A program made the position numbers and the translations under genes. Of a DNA stretch of 43,050 nt, positions 8,089 through 15,807 are shown in pieces (the first letter of the stretch is position 1; each line of letters opens with the position of its first letter). The stretch spans positions 1 to 43,050 of the forward strand of contig JALXBH010000243.1 in assembly GCA_026991535.1 (NCBI GenBank), in the 5' to 3' direction. Below the pieces are notes generated by a model. That model was given only the letters and a program-made list of their open reading frames with translations, was not told where the DNA came from and did no database searches. The stretch is from Calditrichia bacterium. Its GTDB lineage: Bacteria; Calditrichota; Calditrichia; Calditrichales; J004.

Positions 8089-8943
8089 ATGGGCAATACA
8101 TTTTTAGCAATCGACGAACAACAAAGCCGTTATGACGCTGCCGCCTGCGTGGTTTTGCCTCTGCCTTACGAGCAAACCACCAGCTATGGCCAGGGGACGG
8201 CCGGGGGGCCGCGGGCCATTATTGAAGCCTCGGCCTATGTGGAGCTTTTTGATGAAGTGTATGGCTGTGAAATCTATAAAAAAGGCATCCATACCGATGA
8301 GCCGTTGCGCTTTTCCGGCAGGGTTGAGCAGGATTTCAGGGCGATTGAACAGCGCGCGGCCAGGCACCTGGCCAACGATAAGTTTATAGTGGCCCTCGGT
8401 GGAGAGCATTCCGTCAGCTTTCCCTTATACCGGGCCTTTCATCAAAAATATGATGACTTAACGGTGGTTCAGTTTGATGCCCACTCCGATCTCCGCGACA
8501 GTTACGAAGGCAGTATCTATTCACATGCCAGCGTGATGAAGCGTATTTATGATTTAAACCCGCGTATCGTTCAACTGGGTATCCGTTCCCAATGCGCGGA
8601 AGAAGCGGAATTGATAAAAAAAGAGGGCATACAAACGGTTTATGCCCATAAGGTTCGTACCCAATGGCCTGAAACAGTATCTAAACTTCGTGGAAACATC
8701 TATATCACTTTTGATGTGGATTTTTGGGACCCGTCAATCATGCCGGCAACCGGAACTCCCGAGCCCGGCGGTTTTTTATGGGATGAAACCCTGGAAGTTC
8801 TGGAGGCTGTGTTCAAGGCGGGCAATGTGGTGGGCTGCGATGTGGTGGAGCTTAGTCCTCTGCGGGGCTTGTCCTACCCGGATTTCACCACCGCCAAGTT
8901 GGTACATAAGTTAATCACCCTAAAATTAAAAGAGCAGACATGA
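8089..8943 (+). CDS. speB: Agmatinase
   Basis: This 284-residue ureohydrolase hydrolyses agmatine to putrescine and urea. The manganese ligands are all present: His107 (in GGEHS), Asp130, His132 and Asp134 (in DAHSDLRD), and Asp209 and Asp211 (in FDVDFWDP). The loop ATGTPEPGG (220-228), typical of agmatinases, argues against arginase. With the decarboxylase just upstream it completes the arginine to agmatine to putrescine route. The ATG is eight bases after that gene and lacks a clear ribosome site, so translation may be coupled. Its stop overlaps the start of the GH57 gene by four bases (ATGA). Confidence 0.93.
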   Translation: MGNTFLAIDEQQSRYDAAACVVLPLPYEQTTSYGQGTAGGPRAIIEASAYVELFDEVYGCEIYKKGIHTDEPLRFSGRVEQDFRAIEQRAARHLANDKFIVALGGEHSVSFPLYRAFHQKYDDLTVVQFDAHSDLRDSYEGSIYSHASVMKRIYDLNPRIVQLGIRSQCAEEAELIKKEGIQTVYAHKVRTQWPETVSKLRGNIYITFDVDFWDPSIMPATGTPEPGGFLWDETLEVLEAVFKAGNVVGCDVVELSPLRGLSYPDFTTAKLVHKLITLKLKEQT

Positions 8944-11078
8944 AGCGTGTAAAATTTGTTTTCGGCATACACAATCATCAGCCGGTGGGTAATTTTGATT
9001 TTGTTTTTGAAGAAGCGTATCAAAAATCCTATCTACCCTTTTTAGAAGTATTGGAACGCCATCCTAAAATCAGGATAGCCATTCATTTTACCGGAATTTT
9101 GCTGGACTGGCTGGAGATACATCATCCCGAGTTGTTGGAACTGGTAAAAAAGCTGCGGGAACGCGGCCAGTTGGAAATTCTTAGCGGCGGTTATTATGAG
9201 CCGATTATTTCGGTTATCCCACCCCGCGATCGGATTGGTCAGATAAAAAAGCTGACCTGTCGCGTTAAGCAGTTATTTGATTATGATGCCAGCGGTATGT
9301 GGCTGGCGGAAAGGGTATGGGAGCCGACACTGCCCACAACCCTTGCCGAGGCAGGCATAAAATATACCGTTGTTGACGATACCCATTTTAAATATGCCGG
9401 GCTTAAAGATGAAGACCTGACCGGTTACTATACCAGCGAAGACCTGGGCAATCCCATAAACCTGTTTCCGATCAGCAAGGATTTGCGCTATACCATTCCT
9501 TTTCAGGACCCTCAGGCTACCATCGAGGTGTTACGCAAGCTGGCCACGGAAGAGGGGGATCATGTGCTGGTTTTTGCCGATGACGGCGAGAAGTTCGGCG
9601 TGTGGCCCGATACCTATAAGCATGTTTATGAAGACCGCTGGCTGGACCGGTTTTTTAGCGCCCTGGAAGAGAATCTCGACTGGATCGAAATGACCACATT
9701 TGATGAAGTGTTAAAAACCACCGCGCCACGGGGCAGCGTTTATCTGCCGACAGCCTCCTATGCCGAGATGATGCACTGGGCGCTGTTTCGCAAAACCTAT
9801 AAAGCCTATGAAGACTTTGAGCACTACCTCAGGGATCATAACATGTATGATGAGGTGGGCATTTTTGTGCGCGGCGGTTTCTGGCGTAACTTTATGACCA
9901 AATATCCTGAGATAAATATCATGCACAAGAAAATGCTGCGTGTCAGCGATAAATTGTGGCATTTTCGGGAAAAAAATCCACAAGAAGCGCAGGAGGCCTT
10001 CGACGCCTTGTGGGCCGGGCAGTGTAATTGCCCTTTTTGGCATGGTGTATTCGGCGGATTGTATCTGAGCCACCTGCGCTTCGCCATCTTTCAAAACCTG
10101 ATCCACGCGGAAAAACTGGTTACGGAGTTGCAACCGGATATTTTAATTCCGTATGAAGAAACGGATTTTGACAAGGACGGCTTTAAAGAGATACTGATGG
10201 AAACTCCCTTGCATGACCTTTATCTTAAGCCTTCGGAAGGGGGCATGATCATCGAATATGACTTTAAGCCCTGCGAGAAAAACCTGGCCGATACCATGAG
10301 CCGCCGCGAAGAAGGATATCATGGCAATCTGGCGCGGGCTAAGGTAGTTGGCGTGGATGATATTAGCAATGACGGCACGGCCAGTATCCATGACCTTGTT
10401 TTGGCCAAGGAACCCGGCCTGGAAAAGTATCTGATTTATGATGATTACGAGCGTAAGTCCCTGATTGACCATTTTCTTGATCCGCAAACCACGGTGGAGG
10501 AGTTTTACCGGGGCAACTACCGGGAAAACGGCGACTTCGTGAAAGGTCGTTTTGAGGTGACCGATCACCGGGTTAGTGAGGAGTCTATTCAGGTGGTACT
10601 GCGGCGTGAAGGAGAGGTTAAGCGCGACGGCCAGAGCTGGCGGGTTGAGCTTGGAAAGAAAATCAGCCTGTGGCGGGAAAGCGGACGTATGGATGTGGAA
10701 TACCATATCCGCAACCGGTCGGAGCAGCCGATGCCCTGTAAGTTTGCCGTGGAGTTTAATTACGGTCTGCAGGCCGGTCATGCCGACGACCGTTACTACT
10801 ATCTGGAATCGGGCAAACCGCAGGATCCTTACCTTGATTCCATGGGGGTGCTGGATGATCAGCCATTTATAGGTTTGCGCGATGAATATATGAAGATAGA
10901 TGTACGCTTAAGCGCAGGGGCTACCCGGTGCTATTGGCGTTTACCCGTGGAAACCATATCTTTATCGGAAGCGGGCTTTGAAAAAGTATATCAAAGTTCG
11001 GCCGTGTTGCCTGTTTGGGACCTAACTGTTGAAAAGGATGTCGTTATTACCATAACACAATGGGTGGAAAAAAAATAA
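8940..11078 (+). CDS. Glycoside hydrolase family 57 alpha-amylase / 4-alpha-glucanotransferase
   Basis: This 712-residue protein has no signal peptide, so it is cytoplasmic. GH57 motifs run in order: GIHNHQPVGNF (9-19), SGGYYEP (82-88), MWLAERVWEP (120-129) with the likely nucleophile Glu124, and FADDGEKFG (212-220) with the likely acid/base Asp214. These positions closely match Glu123 and Asp214 of the Thermococcus litoralis 4-alpha-glucanotransferase. The GH57 core is followed by a helical domain and a beta-sandwich (about 420-712), as in family members with DUF1925/DUF1926. It probably remodels glycogen or maltodextrins by transfer between alpha-1,4 chains; amylase activity is possible. 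It overlaps agmatinase by four bases and abuts the S41 protease gene, so it is within an operon. Confidence 0.88.
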   Translation: MKRVKFVFGIHNHQPVGNFDFVFEEAYQKSYLPFLEVLERHPKIRIAIHFTGILLDWLEIHHPELLELVKKLRERGQLEILSGGYYEPIISVIPPRDRIGQIKKLTCRVKQLFDYDASGMWLAERVWEPTLPTTLAEAGIKYTVVDDTHFKYAGLKDEDLTGYYTSEDLGNPINLFPISKDLRYTIPFQDPQATIEVLRKLATEEGDHVLVFADDGEKFGVWPDTYKHVYEDRWLDRFFSALEENLDWIEMTTFDEVLKTTAPRGSVYLPTASYAEMMHWALFRKTYKAYEDFEHYLRDHNMYDEVGIFVRGGFWRNFMTKYPEINIMHKKMLRVSDKLWHFREKNPQEAQEAFDALWAGQCNCPFWHGVFGGLYLSHLRFAIFQNLIHAEKLVTELQPDILIPYEETDFDKDGFKEILMETPLHDLYLKPSEGGMIIEYDFKPCEKNLADTMSRREEGYHGNLARAKVVGVDDISNDGTASIHDLVLAKEPGLEKYLIYDDYERKSLIDHFLDPQTTVEEFYRGNYRENGDFVKGRFEVTDHRVSEESIQVVLRREGEVKRDGQSWRVELGKKISLWRESGRMDVEYHIRNRSEQPMPCKFAVEFNYGLQAGHADDRYYYLESGKPQDPYLDSMGVLDDQPFIGLRDEYMKIDVRLSAGATRCYWRLPVETISLSEAGFEKVYQSSAVLPVWDLTVEKDVVITITQWVEKK

Positions 11079-12698
11079 ATGCGTAAATATACTCTCATTT
11101 TTCTGGCTACATTTTTTGCGATCTTTGCCGCACACGGACTCTATAAAACCTATCCTCTATGGCTCCTGCCCTCCTTTGACAGGGAAACGGCCCGCGAAAT
11201 TGAGAAAATAAGTGAAGTGGTGGGCATTACCAGCACCTACTATGTGGACTCGCTGGACATGGATAAAACCGTAACCCGGGGCATTCAGGGGATGCTGGAG
11301 TCGCTGGACCCGCACAGCCACTATTTTACGCCGAAGGAAGGCCGGGCCAATGACGAGAGTTTTGACGGAAAATATCAGGGCGTGGGGATACAGTATGACG
11401 TCATTGACGGTAAGATAAATGTGATAGCCGTTATACCCAACGCACCGGCTGAAAGGGTGGGGGTTCAAAGCGGAGACCGCATCGTGGAAATAGACGGCAA
11501 GGATGTTGTAGGCATTGCCACAGAGGAAGTACCCCGGCGATTAAAGGGCCCTAAAGGCAGTACGGTGAAAATAGGGGTGGAGCGCAACGGTTTTGATGAA
11601 CTGCTTTACTTTACGCTGGAACGGGATGAAATCCCAATCTTTACGATAAACACCTATTTTATGCCCAATGACAGTACCGGTTATGTATGGGTGAACCGTT
11701 TTGCCTCAACCACGGCGGACGAACTGGAAAACGCCCTTATAAACATGGAACGCGAGGGGATGAAGCAGCTTGTACTGGACTTGCGGGGCAATGGCGGCGG
11801 TTTTTTAAGCGAAGCGGTTAAAATGGTCGCCAAGTTCATTCCTGGACACAAGCGGGTGGTTTATACCAGGGGACGACGACCGGAAAACAACAAATCCTAC
11901 TACACCGATGATTTTGGCCCGGCGCACACGCGCGATATTCCGCTGGTAGTATTGATCAATGAAAGCAGTGCCAGCGCTTCCGAAATAGTTTCCGGCGCCC
12001 TACAGGATTATGATCGCGCCCTGATTGCCGGGCAGCACTCCTTTGGCAAGGGGCTGGTGCAAAATGAGTTTGAACTTAATGACGGCGCCCGTCTGCGGTT
12101 GACGGTTTCAAAATATTATACACCCAGCGGACGGTTGATACAAAGACCCTATAAAGATAAGAGTATTCAGGATTATTACAAAGATGCCTACGACTCCACC
12201 TCGGCCGTTTACGACTCGACAAACAGGCCGAAATACCATACGGAAGCGGGGAGAGTGGTTTATGGCGGCGGCGGTATTTCACCGGATGTGCCCGTGGTTT
12301 TAAAGACGATTAGCCGCGAGCCCCGGCTTAGCCAAAAGCTCTTTTCCAAACGTATCTTTTATGAGTTTGCCGCGGATTATGTAAGCAGGCATAAGTCCAT
12401 AAAGGATGATATGGAGAAATTTATAAGGGGTTTTAAGCTGAACAGGAGGGAGTGGCGGCGTTTTATCCGGAAGGCGCACGAGGCGGATATCAAGGCAAGC
12501 GACCGGCGCTGGGAAAGGGATAAAGCGTTTTTGCATAACCGCATCAAAGCCGAGATCGCGCGTAATATCTGGGCATCCCGGGCCTATTGGCGGGTTATTC
12601 TGGAGTATGATAATCAGTTGGATACAGCGTTAGCCCTATTCCCCCGGGCCAGGGAATTTGCCAGCGCTTTTGCCGGAACGTTAAAAAAAAGCGATTGA
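11079..12698 (+). CDS. S41 family C-terminal processing protease
   Basis: This 539-residue protein has an N-terminal signal anchor (about 5-20), so it works in the periplasm. A cap or linker region (35-90) leads to a PDZ domain (about 95-180; GVGIQYDVIDG, SGDRIVEIDG). The protease core carries LDLRGNGGG (233-241), NESSASASEI with probable nucleophile Ser299, and SFGKGLVQ with probable general base Lys324, the Ser-Lys dyad of CtpA/Prc enzymes. About 170 further residues form a basic, helical tail after the core. Such proteases trim C-termini and degrade envelope proteins. It begins directly after the GH57 stop. The -35 of the exb/tonB promoter overlaps its stop codon. Confidence 0.92.
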   Translation: MRKYTLIFLATFFAIFAAHGLYKTYPLWLLPSFDRETAREIEKISEVVGITSTYYVDSLDMDKTVTRGIQGMLESLDPHSHYFTPKEGRANDESFDGKYQGVGIQYDVIDGKINVIAVIPNAPAERVGVQSGDRIVEIDGKDVVGIATEEVPRRLKGPKGSTVKIGVERNGFDELLYFTLERDEIPIFTINTYFMPNDSTGYVWVNRFASTTADELENALINMEREGMKQLVLDLRGNGGGFLSEAVKMVAKFIPGHKRVVYTRGRRPENNKSYYTDDFGPAHTRDIPLVVLINESSASASEIVSGALQDYDRALIAGQHSFGKGLVQNEFELNDGARLRLTVSKYYTPSGRLIQRPYKDKSIQDYYKDAYDSTSAVYDSTNRPKYHTEAGRVVYGGGGISPDVPVVLKTISREPRLSQKLFSKRIFYEFAADYVSRHKSIKDDMEKFIRGFKLNRREWRRFIRKAHEADIKASDRRWERDKAFLHNRIKAEIARNIWASRAYWRVILEYDNQLDTALALFPRAREFASAFAGTLKKSD

Positions 12699-12755
12699 CT
12701 TTATAAGGTGAAAATAGTATACTTAGGCCTCGAAAGTAATCAAACTCACCTTATA
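12695..12755 (+). promoter_or_regulatory. Sigma-70-like promoter flanked by a 10-bp inverted repeat, upstream of exbB
   Basis: TTGACT (12695-12700) and TATACT (12718-12723) are separated by exactly 17 bases, a near-consensus housekeeping promoter; the start point would be near 12730. TATAAGGTGA (12702-12711) lies in the spacer, and its perfect inverted copy TCACCTTATA (12746-12755) lies just past the expected start point. The half-site centres are 44 bases apart. This placement suits a repressor that binds both halves, or a leader hairpin. Confidence 0.75.
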
Positions 12756-12794
12756 TATTCTAAAAACTTTATTATTTAATTAGGAGTAAGTAGT

Positions 12795-13415
12795 ATGGCA
12801 GGATTGGTTGAACTCTTTAATCAGGGTGGTGCGTTTATGTGGCCTATTTTGGTTCTCTTCGTACTTGGACTGGCATTTGTAATTGAACGGTTTTATACCC
12901 TGACCCGTGCATCTGTGAATACACGTAAATTTTTGGCCCGTTTACATAATGCCCTGCAAGAGGGAGGCATTGAAGGTGCCGCGGCTGTATGTGAGCAAAC
13001 CCCCGGTCCTGTGGCAAATATTTTACACGCCGGTCTGGCCCGTGCCGATAAAGGCCTGGAAAGCGTGGAAAAATCGATCACCAATGCCGGTTCCATTGAA
13101 ATGGCTTTCCTTGAGCGCGGCATGGTTGTGCTTTCCACGGTAATCGTATTGGCCCCGATGCTTGGTTTTACCGGAACGGTAGCCGGTATGGTTGACGCTT
13201 TTGACGCTATTAAAAAAGCAAACGATATTTCTCCCGCCGTTGTGGCCGGTGGTATCTCCAAGGCTTTGTTGACCACGCTATTCGGTCTGGTTGTCGCTAT
13301 GACGATACAGGTGTTTTTTAACTATTTCACCTCAAAAATCGACCGTTTAATCCTTGATATGGAAGAGTCTTCCATTGAACTGATGGACGCTTTGGTTGAA
13401 CTTGAAAACAAATAA
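12795..13415 (+). CDS. exbB: ExbB/TolQ/MotA-type proton channel protein
   Basis: This 206-residue inner-membrane protein has three hydrophobic segments (about 13-33, 107-130, 153-180), the ExbB topology. The cytoplasmic loop between helices 1 and 2 is about 70 residues. Family signatures are AFVIERFYTL after helix 1, the AGSIEMAFLERG approach to helix 2, and LAPMLGFTGTVAGMVDAF with the GxxGTVxGM motif. It forms the proton channel that energises TonB. AGGAG precedes the ATG by nine bases. It leads an exbB-exbD-exbD-tonB operon driven by the promoter at 12695. TolQ is the alternative name, but the TonB gene downstream favours ExbB. Confidence 0.9.
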   Translation: MAGLVELFNQGGAFMWPILVLFVLGLAFVIERFYTLTRASVNTRKFLARLHNALQEGGIEGAAAVCEQTPGPVANILHAGLARADKGLESVEKSITNAGSIEMAFLERGMVVLSTVIVLAPMLGFTGTVAGMVDAFDAIKKANDISPAVVAGGISKALLTTLFGLVVAMTIQVFFNYFTSKIDRLILDMEESSIELMDALVELENK

Positions 13416-13439
13416 TCACAGCAGAAGGCACTAATCACT

Positions 13440-13847
13440 ATGATAATTGGCAAGAAAAAAGAAAAAGATGTTGAAATTCCTTCGGCATCGCTTGCGGATA
13501 TCGTTTTTCTGCTTTTGATATTTTTCCTGGTTACAACATCGATCGATACTGAAAAAGGGTTGGACCTGGTTCTACCGCCTCCCGGGAATGAAGAGATCAA
13601 GATACCTAAGAAAAATATCACCAATCTGTTTATCAACGCGGCCGGACAGGCCATGATCGACAATGAAGTGGTGGATGTAAATCAACTGGCAGGCATTATC
13701 AAGGAGAAACTTTTTGAGAACCCTTTGCTTATCGTTTCGTTAAAAACACATAAGGATTCGGAATATAATGTTTATGTGCACGTACTCGATCAGTTAAAGA
13801 AAGCCGGTGCAAAACGTATATCCCTTGCGGATCCAGACGAAGAATAA
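13440..13847 (+). CDS. exbD: ExbD/TolR-type protein, first copy
   Basis: This 135-residue protein has one N-terminal membrane helix (about 18-38). The channel-lining aspartate lies at its start, in ASLADIVFLLLIFFL (Asp20), and is the residue expected to carry protons with ExbB. The periplasmic part (about 40-135) shows the ExbD fold, with LVLPPPG, ITNLFINAAGQAMID and the closing LDQLKKAGAKRISLAD. It lies 24 bases after exbB and 12 before a second exbD. Two different exbD genes in series are common in Bacteroidetes-like groups and may give hetero-oligomers. Confidence 0.9.
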   Translation: MIIGKKKEKDVEIPSASLADIVFLLLIFFLVTTSIDTEKGLDLVLPPPGNEEIKIPKKNITNLFINAAGQAMIDNEVVDVNQLAGIIKEKLFENPLLIVSLKTHKDSEYNVYVHVLDQLKKAGAKRISLADPDEE

Positions 13848-13859
13848 AGAGGCATTTCA

Positions 13860-14276
13860 ATGGAGTTTAAAAAGAAAACGAATATTAAGCTTTCTATTCC
13901 CACGGCCTCAATGCCGGATATTATCTTTATGCTGCTCATATTTTTTATGGTAGCCACGGTAATCCGACAATATTCCGGCCTGAAGGTGGAACTGCCGGAT
14001 GCGGCAAAAATACAAAAACTGGCCGTTTCCAAGCGTCATATAGCCACCATATGGATAGATAAAAACGGCAATGTGGTTATGGACGATATTCCCGTTAAGA
14101 ATATCAAGAATCTCCGTAACCTGGCCTATCAAAAACGCGCTGCCGACCCGCAGTTGATCGTATCCATCAAAGCGGATAAGTACACAAAAATGAACACCAT
14201 CAACAAGGTGCATCAGGAACTGCGAGAGGCAAGTGCAATTCGTGTGAATTATTCAGCATTACCGGGGGAATTTTAA
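13860..14276 (+). CDS. exbD: ExbD/TolR-type protein, second copy
   Basis: This 138-residue paralogue of the preceding gene has a basic N-terminus, then ASMPDIIFMLLIFFMVATV with the proton-carrying Asp in the helix (about residue 20). The periplasmic domain carries KVELPDAAKIQKL, HIATIWIDKNGNVVMDD and VHQELREASAIRVNYSA. It diverges clearly from the first copy (lysine-rich, PDAAK in place of PPPG), so this is an old duplication rather than a recent one. AGAGG precedes the ATG. TonB begins immediately after its stop, so the four products are probably made in fixed proportion. Confidence 0.9.
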   Translation: MEFKKKTNIKLSIPTASMPDIIFMLLIFFMVATVIRQYSGLKVELPDAAKIQKLAVSKRHIATIWIDKNGNVVMDDIPVKNIKNLRNLAYQKRAADPQLIVSIKADKYTKMNTINKVHQELREASAIRVNYSALPGEF

Positions 14277-14906
14277 ATGCAAGCATTAAAAACAGACCCG
14301 TCGGTTGATCTGAAATTAAAATACCGAAAGGTACTTCAGGCCTCCGGGGCCGCCGCGCTTTTTATATTGACGATACTGTTTTATTCCTTTCAGAAATATG
14401 ACAGTACCTTTAAGCTGGAAGAACAGCCGGAATTAACCATCCAGACGATTGATATTCCACCGACCCAGCAGTTACAAAAGCCGCCGCCTCCTTCACGGCC
14501 GTCCATTCCCGTGGAATCCGAGGACGAAGACCTTTTGGATGACGTAACCATAGATGAGACCGATATCGATCTCAATCAGATAGACGATGCGCCTCCTCCT
14601 CCACCGGAAGAGGATGAAGTGTTCGAATTCTTTGCCGTATCCGAAAAGCCCAAGTTGCTGCATAAGGAAACGCCAAAGTATCCGGACCTGGCCCGTCGTG
14701 CCGGTATAGAAGGACGCGTGACGGTTATGGTAACCATCTCCAAAAAGGGTGATGTGATTGACGCCAGGGTGCTGAAATCGATTCCCATGTTGGATGACGC
14801 CGCACTGAATGCGGCAAAGAAATGTAAATTTAAACCGGCGAAACAGCGAGACCGTTTCGTTAAGGTAAAAATGTCCATTCCTTTTGATTTCAGATTAAGA
14901 AATTAA
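14277..14906 (+). CDS. tonB: TonB family energy transducer
   Basis: This 209-residue protein has a short cytoplasmic N-terminus, a membrane helix at about 23-41 (ASGAAALFILTILFYSF), a long linker rich in proline and acidic residues (about 55-125, with PPPPSRPS and APPPPPEEDE), and a C-terminal TonB domain (about 130-209; TPKYPDLARRAGIEGRV, LDDAALNAAKKCKFKPA, VKMSIPFDF). The linker is unusually acidic; most TonB linkers carry Pro-Lys repeats as well as Pro-Glu. It uses the proton motive force delivered by ExbBD to open outer-membrane receptors. No TonB-dependent receptor gene is in the window. GGGGGA precedes the ATG, and a strong terminator follows. Confidence 0.92.
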   Translation: MQALKTDPSVDLKLKYRKVLQASGAAALFILTILFYSFQKYDSTFKLEEQPELTIQTIDIPPTQQLQKPPPPSRPSIPVESEDEDLLDDVTIDETDIDLNQIDDAPPPPPEEDEVFEFFAVSEKPKLLHKETPKYPDLARRAGIEGRVTVMVTISKKGDVIDARVLKSIPMLDDAALNAAKKCKFKPAKQRDRFVKVKMSIPFDFRLRN

Positions 14907-14912
14907 ACATTC

Positions 14913-14936
14913 AGCCCCCGCTTGCGGGGGCTTTTT
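14913..14936 (+). terminator. Intrinsic terminator after tonB
   Basis: AGCCCCCG and CGGGGGCT form an eight-pair GC-rich stem around a CTTG tetraloop, followed by a run of T. It lies six bases after the tonB stop and seven bases before the next ATG. Confidence 0.95.
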
Positions 14937-14943
14937 ATTATCC

Positions 14944-15807
14944 ATGTCTGCCTGTATTATCCTCAATCCTCGATCGGGATATGCCTACAAACAACGTCGT
15001 ATCCGTAATTGGATAGCGGCTCATCTTCCCCCATCCGTTTCCGTTTATGAAACCACCCATGCCGGTCATGCCCCGGAGTTGACCCGCCAGGCCCTTGAAA
15101 AGGGATATGAAAGAGTTATTGCCATAGGGGGCGACGGCACGGTAAATGAAATTGCCTCCGGTCTGGTAAACCGCGGGGCCGCCCTGGGTATCGTGCCCGC
15201 TGGCTCGGGCAACGGTCTGGCCCGCAGCCTGAATATACCACTGGCCATAGACCGGGCCTTTGAAACCGCTCTTAACGGCAACATACGTGCAATCGATACC
15301 GGAAAGGCGGGAGAGCATTATTTTTTTGCTGTTTGCGGTGTCGGTCTGGACGCCCGGATCGGGCAAAAATTCCAACGCTTGAAAAGACGCGGCATAGTAC
15401 CCTATTTTTATTTTGGCCTTCAGACATTTTTAGCTTATGAATACCCCCGTTTTGAAGTACATAGCGATAAGCACCGCTTTACTGTTGCCCCGCTGACCCT
15501 GGTGGTATCCAACGGCACGGAATTCGGCAATGGTGCCCGGATTGCTCCCAAAGCGGTGATGGATGACGGCTTGTTTGACGTCTGTCTGCTGGAGCGGATG
15601 TCTCTTTTGGAGGCGGCGCTTTCCCTGCCCGGGCTTTTTAACGGAAAAATTGTAAATTTAAAAAAATATAACAGCTTCAGATGCCGCAGGCTGAAAATAT
15701 CCCGCGGATCGGAAAAGATTTTATATCATGTGGATGGTGAGCCCCATTACACCCAAGGCCCTCTGGAGATAACCATGAATCCCAATTCCCTAAAGGTGAT
15801 AGTATGA
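14944..15807 (+). CDS. Diacylglycerol/sphingosine kinase-like lipid kinase (YegS/DgkB type)
   Basis: This 287-residue enzyme is typical for bacterial DAGK-catalytic-domain proteins. ILNPRSG at 6-12, the nucleotide loop GGDGTVNE at 62-69 and PAGSGNGLARSLN (85-97) are the family's ATP-binding blocks. The C-terminal half has VVSNGTEFGNGARIAPKAV, matching the second domain, and VDGEPH near the end. The likely reaction is ATP-dependent phosphorylation of a lipid such as diacylglycerol; the exact lipid is unknown. The ATG follows the tonB terminator by seven bases and has no ribosome site, yet the conserved N-terminal strand begins at residue 3, so the start seems right. The last four bases overlap the dGTPase gene (ATGA). 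Confidence 0.88.
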   Translation: MSACIILNPRSGYAYKQRRIRNWIAAHLPPSVSVYETTHAGHAPELTRQALEKGYERVIAIGGDGTVNEIASGLVNRGAALGIVPAGSGNGLARSLNIPLAIDRAFETALNGNIRAIDTGKAGEHYFFAVCGVGLDARIGQKFQRLKRRGIVPYFYFGLQTFLAYEYPRFEVHSDKHRFTVAPLTLVVSNGTEFGNGARIAPKAVMDDGLFDVCLLERMSLLEAALSLPGLFNGKIVNLKKYNSFRCRRLKISRGSEKILYHVDGEPHYTQGPLEITMNPNSLKVIV

